In this document: positions 54,274 through 64,000 of the stretch, in pieces
How positions within the stretch are numbered: the stretch's first letter is position 1
Layout: every line of letters starts with the position of its first letter
NCBI GenBank assembly: GCA_963281255.1
Contig: OY725501.1
Span: 3,387,674-3,451,673, forward strand
Direction of reading: 5' to 3'
Source of the DNA: Aphrocallistes beatrix
Lineage: Eukaryota > Porifera > Hexactinellida > Sceptrulophora > Aphrocallistidae
Length of the DNA stretch: 64,000 bases
Notes under the pieces: generated by a model
Told to the model about the DNA's origin: nothing
The model's input: the letters and a program-made list of their open reading frames with translations, nothing else
Database searches by the model: none
Position numbers and translations under genes: made by a program

Positions 54274-54798
54274 ATGGATAATTACTCTTTAGTTTCCAGT
54301 GAGGCTATTGTTGATTCCAACTCTCCCCTCTCTGAGTACGACCACGCGAATACGTTCCTAATCCATCAGCTGATCCAGACGGACGTAGTCAGATCCTACT
54401 TGACAGACCGGAATAATGGGCTGATGGTGGGGGATAGTGTCGAAGTAGGAGCTTTGGTGTATGCACAACGAGACTGCATCGATCTATGTTTTGAAGTTAT
54501 CGATTCTTTACAAAGACAGTTGCCCAAATTGGTTGCCACTACTGACGTTACAGAATCCACTATAATAGACCGATGGGCAGCAAAGATTGAAGGAGTTTGT
54601 CAATTTAAAGTTACTCGGAGAATTCCGACAGTTTACATCAAGCTAAGAATGGTATTAGACAATGAGAGAAGTGTCCGTGTGTCCAGAGAGCCACTTGAAA
54701 GGAAGCGTCCCGGGGGGTACAAGGGGGGCAGACGAGAGAGAAGAATCGGACTGGTATTAGATGACACTGCAAACCTGAGGATACCCAATAAGAAGTGA
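54274..54798 (+). CDS. Unrecognised 174-residue protein
   Basis: Not recognised. Single exon. The composition is coding-like: mixed hydrophobic/charged, with GC content above its surroundings and no low complexity until the end. Residues 25-90 look helical (HANTFLIHQLIQTDVVRSYL; QRDCIDLCFEVIDSLQRQLP). A central segment looks like beta strands (VCQFKVTRRIPTVYIKLRMV), followed by a basic Gly/Arg stretch (RKRPGGYKGGRRERRIG). No signal peptide or membrane helix. It sits 669 bases upstream of ARFRP1 on the same strand, with a MITE between. An AG (TATTGTGTAG) lies 17 bases before the ATG. It is a probable real gene of unknown role. Confidence 0.65.
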   Translation: MDNYSLVSSEAIVDSNSPLSEYDHANTFLIHQLIQTDVVRSYLTDRNNGLMVGDSVEVGALVYAQRDCIDLCFEVIDSLQRQLPKLVATTDVTESTIIDRWAAKIEGVCQFKVTRRIPTVYIKLRMVLDNERSVRVSREPLERKRPGGYKGGRRERRIGLVLDDTANLRIPNKK

Positions 54799-55466
54799 AA
54801 ACCGCTGAGAGATATTATTGTCTGTTTAATTCACAGACGTTACAGGATTACATTTTGATTTCCATTCAATCTTATTCAGTCTTATTCAGGGTGAAACAAT
54901 GTGGTCTACTCCATTACACTTTCAAATTGAATAGAGATACAAAACCCGACTATTTTTAATAGAGTTACTACAGTCAACTCCGCTTAATCGGGACAAGTCT
55001 CCAGGAACGGAATGGTTCCCATACATAGAAGCTAATACTAAATGTCATCGGTTAATTGGGAACTCCGGTTAATCGGGACAAAATATCCGGGACCAAAGTG
55101 TCCTGATTAAGCAGAGTCACCATTATGCTAATAAAGCAATGTTTACAGACTAGCGACAAAAAAATCTACTCCGACTCTCCAATTGTATCCGTGGTAAAGA
55201 GTATTAGCTCCTGGATAATATCTGCCACTAACCATTTCATGGCTACACATTTTCTTCAAAATATGGCCAGTTGGCTTATCGTGTACTACTTGGGCAATAA
55301 AATGATACGCAAGATGGATACTCCATATAATATAGGAGTTCATTAATACAATCAAAATGTAAACTCTGTTTGAGAAGGTTAACATTGATGAAAAGGAAGG
55401 TTTACTTTAAGATGATCTCATACTTTTAGAAAGTTAACAGTCTGGTTTATTTTTAGTAGCAATTGG
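54799..55466. other. Spacer with one MITE
   Basis: 3' UTR of the 174-residue gene, a MITE at 54971-55123, then the ARFRP1 5' region ending in TCTGGTTTATTTTTAG at 55456. Confidence 0.55.
54971..55123. mobile_element. pogo-like MITE, diverged CTCCGCTTAATCGGGAC family member
   Basis: The left end CAGTCAACTCCGCTTAATCG and the right CTGATTAAGCAGAGTCACCA are imperfect inverted repeats. The interior repeats TTAATCGGGACAAAATATCC. A worn fragment of the same type lies at about 60,130-60,206. Confidence 0.7.
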
Positions 55467-56069
55467 ATGTTTTCGCTCTTTCACGGACTTTGGAAGTATG
55501 CGTTTGAGAAGGACGAGTACTGCGTTCTAATTCTGGGACTCGAAAAGTCGGGAAAAACAACGTTTCTGGAGCAAACGCGAACTCAGTACTGTAAGAACTA
55601 TACCGGCATTCCTCTCGATAAGATAATCCCGACGGTAGGCCTGAACTGCGAGAAGATAGCAGTCCACAAATACCGGTACCTCCTGTGGGACCTAGGAGGG
55701 CAGGAGGAGCTGCAAGCGCTGTGGGAGTCCTACATCCCCGACTGCCACGGACTCATTTGGTTGGTGGACGCGGCGGACCGTGACAAAATCCCTCAATCTC
55801 GCGTCGCGTTACAAAAGGTGTTAGCGCGTCCCGAACTCTCCCCCCTGCCCCTCCTGATCCTCGCCAACAAGCAGGACCTCCCTGGAGCGGCGCCAGCCAG
55901 CGAAGTAGCGGACCAGCTGCTGTGCGACCTGCCGGAATTAACCGGACTCCACGCCGCCCTGGGAATATCGGCCATTTCGGCGGACAAAATTCCCAAAGGA
56001 TTCGATTGGCTGACGCGGGCGATCAGTGAGAACCCAATCAAACCCCCGCGCAACAGAGACAATGTTTGA
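55467..56069 (+). CDS. ARFRP1: ADP-ribosylation factor-related protein 1
   Basis: Golgi-localised small GTPase that recruits ARL1 and golgins at the trans-Golgi. The 200 residues match the family length of 201. Motifs: P-loop GLEKSGKTT (24-32), switch I threonine in IPTVGLN (55-61), WDLGGQE (74-80) and guanine-specifying NKQD (in LILANKQDLPG). The opening MFSLFHGLWKYAFEKDEYC and the ending PPRNRDNV follow ARFRP1, with no Gly2 for myristoylation, as in ARFRP1. Single exon. A strong acceptor (GTTTATTTTTAG) lies ten bases before the ATG. The C-terminal third is GC-rich (Leu/Pro/Ala) and diverged. Confidence 0.95.
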   Translation: MFSLFHGLWKYAFEKDEYCVLILGLEKSGKTTFLEQTRTQYCKNYTGIPLDKIIPTVGLNCEKIAVHKYRYLLWDLGGQEELQALWESYIPDCHGLIWLVDAADRDKIPQSRVALQKVLARPELSPLPLLILANKQDLPGAAPASEVADQLLCDLPELTGLHAALGISAISADKIPKGFDWLTRAISENPIKPPRNRDNV

Positions 56070-56521
56070 AAGTTTTATCTCAGTGGTATATATTGCTTTA
56101 ATAGATTACACAGCAAAGTTGTTAAAAATACAATTATTGACAAATTTATATTATCATTTTTATATTTTCATTCATTTGGACTTAGGGTAAGGTATCGTCA
56201 TCATTGAGAGTTCGTAAGTTAGTTCTTAAATTAGCGAACACTGGTCTCACCATTTGTGTCATTGTTACTCAGCATACTTCAATTCTAGAACTCATAGTGA
56301 TGTTAGCAAATTCAGGTGTGCTCTATGGTATAATGTTTATTGGGCAATCTGAAAATCATCATTTCTCGTGACATCATATTTAATTTATTTAGTCTGTTTA
56401 ACCCAAACAGCCTAAGTAGTCGTTTCCTCCTTTTGGACAATAGCTTTGCCCGCGTAAATTAAATTCACATCAAATAGCATCAATTCATACTAATCTCCTA
56501 TCAACCTAAGCTACAGAGCAG
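56070..56521. other. Convergent spacer between ARFRP1 and EIF3I
   Basis: Shared 3' region of the two genes. AT-rich, no repeat recognised. Confidence 0.5.
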
Positions 56522-58794
56522 TTATTTGTCAAATTTGAACTTGTCAAACTCGAAATCAAAGTATGCCTCTGGGAACTCCTGCATCCAGATGACTCCATCT
56601 TCCCCGCCAGATGTGTACCCCTTACCACCTGGGTGGAATGCCAAGGTGTTGATTGGTCCGAAATGTCCCTTCACTCTGCCTATTTCCTGCTCGTAGACCA
56701 CATGGAATATTCGAGCTTCGAATTTCCCTGTGTGAGCCATGGTCAGTGTCACATCTCTCGCCTCCTGTCCTCCACCTAGCAACCATGAAATATGTAGCAT
56801 TAACTCAGTCAGCCAATCAGTTGTTAATCGAAGAAAACAATTGGCGAATTAGGCTTTCACCTAACAACCATGAAATACAGTGGAATGTCAGTTATCCGAA
56901 CGTGATGAGTTAGGTTCGGATAAGTGAAAGGCTCGAAAAACTGGAGTTCAGATAAGTGACTCTCTACTTGTAAGTATCATTTATGTTGAACTGAGAATAA
57001 TTTTGTAATGTGTTTGATTTACACAATTTCAAAAGCGACGAAATGAACCAGAAATGATTTGGTACGAATTTCTATGGAAACTTAATTTATTGAGATGGAT
57101 TTATCGCACATGATGAGTGTGTCTTATCGGGAGTGGTTGAAATTTGGTGGTTTTAATGCTTTCAATGCTCTTGGCTCAAGAAGGGTCATTTCCAAATGTT
57201 ATATGCCTACTTCCAACTAGTTTGGTTAACCGAGGGATTCAGTAACTGACGTTCACTAATGTAGCATTAAAGTGTCCACTCAAACAATTGGTGAATTTTA
57301 CTTTTTCTAGTTTTTCATTTTTTCATTTTTACGTTTTTCTCATAAGTAATATATTTGAGTATGTTGGTGTCCTACCTAAGATAACGTGGTTTCTTATGGA
57401 GGAGATTGTAGCGGCGTTTACGGGTCTGTCTGTGTTGAAGATCTTCACTTCTTCCAGTGTGTCCGCCGTGCATAGCTTGGCGGTGTAGTCTTTAGAGGCA
57501 GAGAGAATGAACAGTTTGTCGTGAGTCATTTTCAAGTCCGATACAGTCTTCTTGTGCACTCTCTCCTCCTTAATCATCTGTACTTTCTTGTCACCGCCTT
57601 GGGCCTGGTAGAACCTAATGCTCCCATCCTCGTGACCTAGTAACGTTAGTCTCTGAATTATTACTATCTTACATTCGGATAGCTTATTTTAACAATTTCT
57701 CATCCCAATTATCTCGTTATTTTCGATCCTTTAGGAAGGTTGCAACGAACTGAATTTCTTTTCCTTATAAGCGAGCTTTTACCCAATACATATACCGTAT
57801 TCTCATCTCATTTTGACGTGTGTATTCCTATCTATCTATGCTTGCGGTTTTCAACATTTTTGTACTGTGGACCTCCTATAAAACTTCCGATATTCTGTGG
57901 ACCCCCTCCTATTAACCGTAACACAAAATTTCGAATCCTGTGGACCCCCTGATATCTTCTGTGGACCACTAAGGGGTCCAGGTTGGGAACTATGCGATCC
58001 ATATTTCACTGTTTATCATTTCGTTAATACATTGATGCTGTGGAAATAGTTAGTTATGTAGATAAGTTTTCACACCTGTAACAATGTTCTCATCGAAAGG
58101 TCCCCATGCTGCAGCTGTCACTTTGGTGTCCTGGGTGTTGATGTGTCCCAGATACTCGAATGCCCCTTCTTCCAGCTGTTTCATCGTGAGGATCGCCAAC
58201 TCACCGCACTGCTTCCTCTGTGTGTCCGTCGTATAGAACACCATCTGTCCGTCCGAGGAGAACTCGCAGGTTCGAACTGATGTCGGGGTGTTCACTACAA
58301 CCAGAGAGAGAGAGAGGGACCTGATCCATGTTAATCACACACACGGAATTATGTATTACGTCATTCAACCCTTACTATTAACTATTCAACATTTATGGTT
58401 TATCCATGGTCCAATCAATGTAAGGTGAATAGGCTCCAAGCCACGGCGAATAAACTTGGAGAATCAATTCCAATACCCATGTGTCCCATAGTAAGGAGTT
58501 CAAGGTGGAGTAAATACCTGTCTTTAGACATGTCCCTGTTTCACAGTCCCACAACTTGATCATGCTTCCTGCGGACGCCGTGATAAGTCGTGTGGTGTCG
58601 TGGTTCACATCTAAACAGGAGATGGCGGCTTTCTCGCCATCATAGGACCCCACACGCATCCCGTTGTCCGTGCGCCAGACCATGGCAGGGGGGGTTTTGG
58701 AAGCAGTGAAGAGCATATCTCCATCTCGGTTGTACTTCACTGAAGTTATGGGGCCTTCGTGAGAAATGAGCTTGAGTCTTCGCATCGTAGCCAT
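56522..58794 (-). CDS. EIF3I: Eukaryotic translation initiation factor 3 subunit I (4 exons)
   Basis: A WD40 beta-propeller subunit of eIF3, which loads the 40S ribosome and mRNA. Exons on the minus strand: 58794-58518, 58294-58076, 57636-57376, 56775-56522. Junctions are GT-AG, phases agree and the total is 336 residues (human 325). Conserved blocks: [86 protein letters not shown] and the C-terminal [10 protein letters not shown]. The intron before the last exon carries a pogo-like MITE and a duplicated copy of its own 3' splice site. The second intron contains a possible hAT-like element near 57,840-58,000. Confidence 0.95.
56879..57250. mobile_element. pogo-like MITE in EIF3I intron 3
   Basis: Left CAGTGGAATGTCAGTTATCC and the right end (ATTCAGTAACTGACGTTCAC) are imperfect inverted repeats. 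Subterminal GGTTCGGATAAGTG-type motifs are present. Worn, with no coding frame. Confidence 0.6.
57835..58000. mobile_element. Possible hAT-like MITE with repeated CTGTGGACC
   Basis: CTGTGGACC occurs four times (three as CTGTGGACCCC or CTGTGGACCTCC), between TATGCTTGCGGTTTTCAAC and GGTTGGGAACTATGCG, which are weak inverted repeats. It lies in EIF3I intron 2. No clear target duplication. Confidence 0.35.
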
Positions 58795-60457
58795 TGTGAT
58801 TATATCTAATTTTACTTTTTTCCGTATTAAATTTCATCAACTCAACGTGATGATAATCCAAGGGAACAGAACCTTAATTATTCTTCTACGTTGAACTAAT
58901 CGTGTTGAGAATTAATTTACGAGAATAATGTCAACCTGATGTTATAGTCGCAAGACTCGTGTACTGATGAACCGTGACAAGACTGCAATAATAAGATTGG
59001 GTCTATAGATTTCTTTTGGAAATACCATTGCTTACGATGAGTTTCCATGATTGTATGACACTTCCAGATTTGTACAGAGTAGGATATATGGCTGGTCACG
59101 AAAAATTCCGTTTTGTGTCATAAAGCCTGGAGCTAAGACAAGTCATTTTATCTTGGAAATATGCTAATGAATAGCATTCTATATGCTAGTATATAGAATG
59201 AATGGCGGACACTTTGTCGCTAGGACACTTCGTCGCTCGGACATTCCGTCTCCGGAATTTTCGTGCCTGGAATTTTCGTCCCCTGAAATGTCCTATTCGC
59301 ACCAACTGATTTCTCAATCAAAATGCCTCATTTTCACTCTTTTTTGCAAACATACTCCACCTCAAAAAGCCTCACTTTCCGTTCCTTACATATTAGTGCC
59401 CGTTTATTTTAGTCTCTAATGAGACAAAAGTTCAGGGACGAAAATTCCAGGGACGAAAGTTCCGGCGACCGAAATGTCCGAGCGACGAAGTGTCCGATGA
59501 CCATATATAATGCTATGGCTAGTGCTATAAAATTAGAATATGCTATACTAAATAATTTGACAATGGCTTGAATGTAGCTGTTTCAGACCATATAATTACC
59601 TTTGTTTCATTTGTTATACTCTGCTCTAGGATTCTATATAATTTGAGGAGAGATAATATGACTTTATTTCACACATCAAAGATAGTTTTCTATTTATAGA
59701 ATAGAACCCGGAAGAAAAGTACTTGATTCTCAGTGATTTCATGAATTCAGTTTTACCAACTAACAAAATACAAAACAGCCATTTATTCTCTTGAAACCCA
59801 AGTTGGAATTCATTCTTCTGTATCCATGGTCCTTTGAATAGGACATGCTACTCAGGATTATTTTGACTCTCAGAAGCAATCCAATTCTTGTTACAGATTT
59901 AATGTACACTTCCCATTTGCCACAATCGTGTGTAATGTCATGAATGTCTCCAGCCATTTTCTACGGCACTGAAGCCATACAAATACTGGGCAGTTTATAT
60001 TATTAAATCTCTAGTCTCAGGATTCATATTCATTGGCTCAGTGAACTCAGTGGACTCAGTAAGGTAAGTTTTGTAATAGTTTATTTCATTTCAAGATCGT
60101 GAAATTAATATCCGTTATGAAGTTAAAAAACCGGTTGGAAACTCCGCTTATTATTAATCGGGACAAAATATCAGGGCTGAAAGTATCCCATTTAAGCGTC
60201 ACTGTATTCCAAATGGTCACGCTCCTAGATTATCCCCCCCCCCCCCACCACAATTAGTCAATCCCTGATGGTATTTAGTTCCACGAGATTCTATACCTCG
60301 ACTGAGACAAGGAACTCTCTCTGTGCCTACGAATTAGCGAGTGTGAGGTTGAAGCATGTAAGTAGAATCATTACGTAACTAATAATTATATATGTACAAG
60401 CATTATTGATTAAAAAATAAAAAGTGAATGTCAGGTGTATCGATCGATCACTCTTCG
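58795..60457. other. Spacer between EIF3I and the SANT-domain gene
   Basis: Contains a long-TIR MITE (59190-59508), a worn pogo-like fragment (60,130-60,206) and a run of about 13 C at 60,233-60,246. No ORF is supported. Confidence 0.5.
59190..59508. mobile_element. Long-TIR MITE (GTCGCTCGGACATT)
   Basis: About 80 bases at each end are inverted: CGGACACTTTGTCGCTAGGA on the left and CGAGCGACGAAGTGTCCGAT on the right, with GGAATTTTCGTCCC-type motifs repeated inside both arms. The roughly 150-base centre is unrelated. Superfamily not assigned. Confidence 0.75.
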
Positions 60458-62503
60458 CTAAGGTCTTTCTAAGTGTTTGCTCGTAGGTCCCCTTGTGTTC
60501 TCCAGTTGCACCATAGCCCCCTCCTGGTTGATGGGCGGGGGGTAAGCCAGAGGGTAGAGTCCAGATCCCGGGAGTAGGAGGGAGGGGGGGTATGGGTGCT
60601 GTAGCGAGGACAATGGGTTCTGAAGTGGATTTCGTACCAGCAGACTCTGCTCTTGCTGCTTGGTGAGTGTGAGAGGTACCGCGGGGGGGTAGAGGAACTT
60701 CCCGGGTGGCGGAATGCCCTGTGGGGGTGTAAGGTATTGGCTCTGTAGCAGGAACTGTCCCATGGGGTGGAAGAGAGGGTTCCAGGAGATGACGCGGGGC
60801 TGCTGAACCAGCTCGGGATGGTACTGGGCGAACAATCTGAGAGCTTCCGCCTTACTCTCCTCCGACATTTCTTCCTTCCCGGGCGAGGAGACCGCCGTTC
60901 CGTTCGAGGCCTGAGAGTTGTCGGGTTTGAATCGCTTCTGCGTCTCTTTGGGCGGCGACTGTACGTTCCGCTTGTGCTCTCCGTCCTGGCTCTTGAGGCT
61001 GTTCAGACTCTGGTGGATCGCTTTCGGGAGCAGCGGTGGGGCGCCCGCCGGGTACCTGGTGGGGATGGGACGGATTGGGTCGGGTTTGCGCGGAGGAGGG
61101 AGTGTTAGGTGGTTCCACTTCTTCTTGGGTGGTCTGTCTGAGAGCGGGAGTTCGAGTTTCGAGATTATCTCACTCAGTGCGTCTTCCCGCGTGTCCACTC
61201 TTCGCGGCTCCAGCTCGCCGTAGCTCTCAAACTGAGCCGGCGCCTGTCCCGCCTCCGGACTGAACCGGTCCGCCCGGGCGTCCCGGTAGGCCCAGGCGTC
61301 CTGGAAGCGGGCCGGCGGGGCGGGGGACAGGTCGGTCAGGTCCGGACTCAGCTCGCTGGGGGAAGTGTCCTCGGACTGGAAGACCTCCGGCTCGTCTGCG
61401 CGCTCGCTCGGGTCGGGGAGGGAGGAGTTGTCCCCGTGAGCGGCGGGAGGCGCCTCTTCGATGACGTCATCCGCGTCCACGTCTATCACGAGGCGTCCGC
61501 CCTCCTGGTCCGAGTCGTAGTCGGAGAATTCCTGCGTGTCCGGTTTGTCGCTAGGGTCTGGCAGTGGCGCGTCCGTCTCAGTCACCACTTCGGCGCACAC
61601 GATGACCGGCGTCTTGGCCTCGGCGGGGGTGCCGAGGGGGGAGAAGTTGCCCGTCCGGGACAGGGCCTGTTGGTCCATGGAGGTGTCGCTAGCCGACCGC
61701 TCCTGTGTGGCTCTGCCCCGCTCTGTGTCCACCTCCGCGGGGCGAAGCTGTGGGGTCCTTCGCTCCTGCCCTGAGCCCGAGGACAGCTTCCGATGGTTGG
61801 AGGGCTGAAGGAGAGCTGACGCAGAGTTCCGTCTGGGTTTCTTGGACCGGGATGGCTTCCCCAGACAGGATTCCCGCAGACCCTTCAGCAGCCGCGAGTG
61901 CAAGGCCGGGGAGATGTGCGTGAGGAGTGTGTGGGTGCTACCGTGTGCGGCGTGTGGGGTGGGAGGTAGACTGGTGAGTGGGGAGGAGAGAGAGGCGTAG
62001 GAGTGGTCCAGTAGGTGTGAAAGGGTGAGGGGAGTGTCCACTGGGGGGCGAGGGTGCAGAGGGGAGCTGGTGAGGTGTCTGGGGGGAGAGTCTGGATCTG
62101 AAAGTTCATCTGAAAAGTTCCTCGGAGGCAGCGGTTCTTCTGAATCGTTAGCTAATCTCTCCTGACGCTCCTTCGCCTGAAAAAGAAAAACTTTTATAAA
62201 TCATTCGTTTTAAATCTACAAACTCGATTGCAAATATTTACTCACTTTCAGTCTGTTTCTCTCGTCGATTGCCTGTCGTAGTCTGTACTCTTCGATGGAA
62301 CTGAAGTCGTTGAAGAAGGCTTTACACTGCAAGTGAGGCCTGCCCACAGCCTGTGCCACTTTGTTCCAGCCTTTGCCATACATCACTAAAGCCTTCCGCA
62401 GATTCTCCACTTCGTTAGGAGTCCAGTCTGGATCTATCGGAAGGATTCTATCATGGACGAGCGTAAGGAAATCATTCCTTCGTTTGTGATGATTTTTTGA
62501 TGA
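60458..62503 (-). CDS. SANT/Myb-domain protein, possible nuclear receptor corepressor-like (3' two exons)
   Basis: Two exons on the minus strand: 62503-62246 and 62176-60458, GT-AG, phase 0, together 659 codons including the stop. The first has a basic run (SSKNHHKRRNDF) and a SANT/Myb domain (DPDWTPNEVENLRKALVMYG, then KGWNKVAQAVGRPHLQCKAF). Spacing and the QCK-F motif resemble the second SANT domain of NCoR/SMRT, which binds histone tails in HDAC3 corepressor complexes. The second exon is disordered: acidic stretches, Pro-rich tracts and a C-terminus rich in Leu/Pro (PLTLTKQQEQSLLVRNPL). The frame is open into an ATATAG acceptor at 62504, so a 5' exon must lie further up or be replaced by a trans-spliced leader. 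Identity beyond the SANT domain is uncertain. GC content is strikingly high compared with neighbours. Confidence 0.7.
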
Positions 62504-63372
<869 letters not shown>

Positions 63373-63617
63373 ACTGAATCGTAATCATTAAATGTTTAAT
63401 TATAACTTAATGAATAAAATAGCACTAAATTCTTAAATTTATCCCTCAGTCATTGATATATTTTTGGAAAATCGTTACATTTTCTCCCCAAAATAAACCT
63501 TACTAATTTTAGCAGTTCCAAGTAAATGCTCTCTCCCGACTAGGCATATACAATTAGTATAAAGGTTTTGAGCGAATTAGGTAAATATTTCAAACTCAAA
63601 CACTGCTGGAACTTAGA
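63373..63617. other. Short spacer between TRIAP1 and importin alpha
   Basis: 245 bases: poly(A) signal AATAAA at 63413-63418, AT-rich sequence, then GGAACTTAG ending at 63616, one base before the importin ATG. This is a spacing typical of operons in trans-splicing animals. Confidence 0.5.
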
Positions 63618-64000
63618 ATGTCGGATCAAGTGGGACGAATTCGGACCTTTAAGAATAGCGGCAAGAAAGATGAAGATGAAAACCGTCGCAGGAGAAATGG
63701 GGTAAGGAGAATATTAGCATTAGCAATGTGGAGATGGTTTAAATACCTCTGTTGCTAGGTTAATGTGGAGCTGCGAAAAGCACGGAAAGAAGACCAACTC
63801 TTAAAGAGGAGACAGATACGAGATGAAATATCGGATATTGAGCTTTCCGGGGGTCCACTGCCTCCTGTCAGCTTCAACCCTTCTGAGATCCTGTCCAAGC
63901 TCCAGAGCCAGGACAGAGAAACTCAGTTCTTAGCGGTGCAGAGCGTCCGTCGCGTTCTCTCCAAGGAACGACAGCCCCCGATCGAGATGGTGATCAACGC
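63618..64000 (+). CDS. Importin subunit alpha, N-terminal part (runs off window)
   Basis: Nuclear import adaptor that binds NLS cargo and importin beta. Exons 63618-63701 and 63759 to the window edge are joined by a 57-base GT-AG intron in phase 0. The importin-beta-binding segment is clear: RIRTFKNSGK, ENRRRRNG, then VNVELRKARKEDQLLKRR. Helices leading to the first armadillo repeat follow (SFNPSEILSKLQSQDRETQF, then LAVQSVRRVLSKERQPPIEM). The remaining repeats lie outside. The short, diverged linker does not allow a choice between KPNA2-like and other paralogues. Confidence 0.95.

Noticed and set aside
60767-61923. Several plus-strand frames of 70-113 codons opposite the SANT gene
   Set aside because: High GC content removes stops on both strands. 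Their Gly/Arg-rich, low-complexity translation has no domain.

Overview
This is animal nuclear DNA. Coding is split by short GT-AG introns, the proteins are metazoan (Integrator subunit 3, WASP, NOMO, a HUNK/MARK-type kinase, ZC3H11A, a membrane receptor with Ig and TIR domains), and the gaps are AT-rich and full of small DNA transposons. About 16 protein genes lie in 64 kb, many of them in one coding exon. Compact genes, an Ig-TIR receptor, a MACPF protein and possible spliced-leader acceptors would fit an early-branching invertebrate such as a sponge, perhaps a glass sponge. That assignment is inference; no species is identified.

Layout. 1-1740: the 3' exons of INTS3 (+). 1741-14755: no host gene, but a dense patchwork of hAT-like, pogo-like, TTAA-flanked and other MITEs, a GTTTAAAC palindrome satellite, truncated LINE-like tails, recurrent GC-rich hairpin islands and a dead mariner. 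15120-16515: a secreted MACPF protein (-) with one frameshift. 16516-21006: non-coding, with a Ty3/Gypsy relict. 21007-22820: the Ig-TIR receptor (-), also with one frameshift. 23459-26951: WASL (+), with a 24-unit minisatellite at the start of intron 1. 27441-31047: NOMO (+). 33739-35793: a HUNK-like kinase with a KA1 domain (+). 36580-47367: TRMT44 (+), eleven exons, whose last intron holds a complete intronless POLRMT on the same strand. 48599-49906: ZC3H11A (+). 51272-52327: lipid phosphate phosphatase (-). 54274-54798: an unrecognised gene (+). 55467-56069: ARFRP1 (+). 56522-58794: EIF3I (-). 60458-62503: a SANT-domain protein (-). 63106-63372: TRIAP1 (+). 63618-end: importin alpha (+, cut by the window edge).

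The genes are mostly housekeeping and do not form one pathway. Two features stand out. First, most start codons lie 0-16 bases after a good 3' splice acceptor with no visible upstream exon. That is the arrangement expected if mRNAs receive a trans-spliced leader. It would also explain how POLRMT is expressed from inside an intron of TRMT44 and how close same-strand pairs (TRIAP1-importin alpha, WASL-NOMO) are resolved. Second, a family of roughly 95-135 bp elements, several with TTAA at their ends, carries a TATAAATAG box. In the clearest copies the box sits in a hairpin loop, and the terminal arms differ from copy to copy yet remain roughly complementary within each copy.

Limits: exon limits, homologies and repeat families were read by eye. 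No database search, alignment program or expression data was used.
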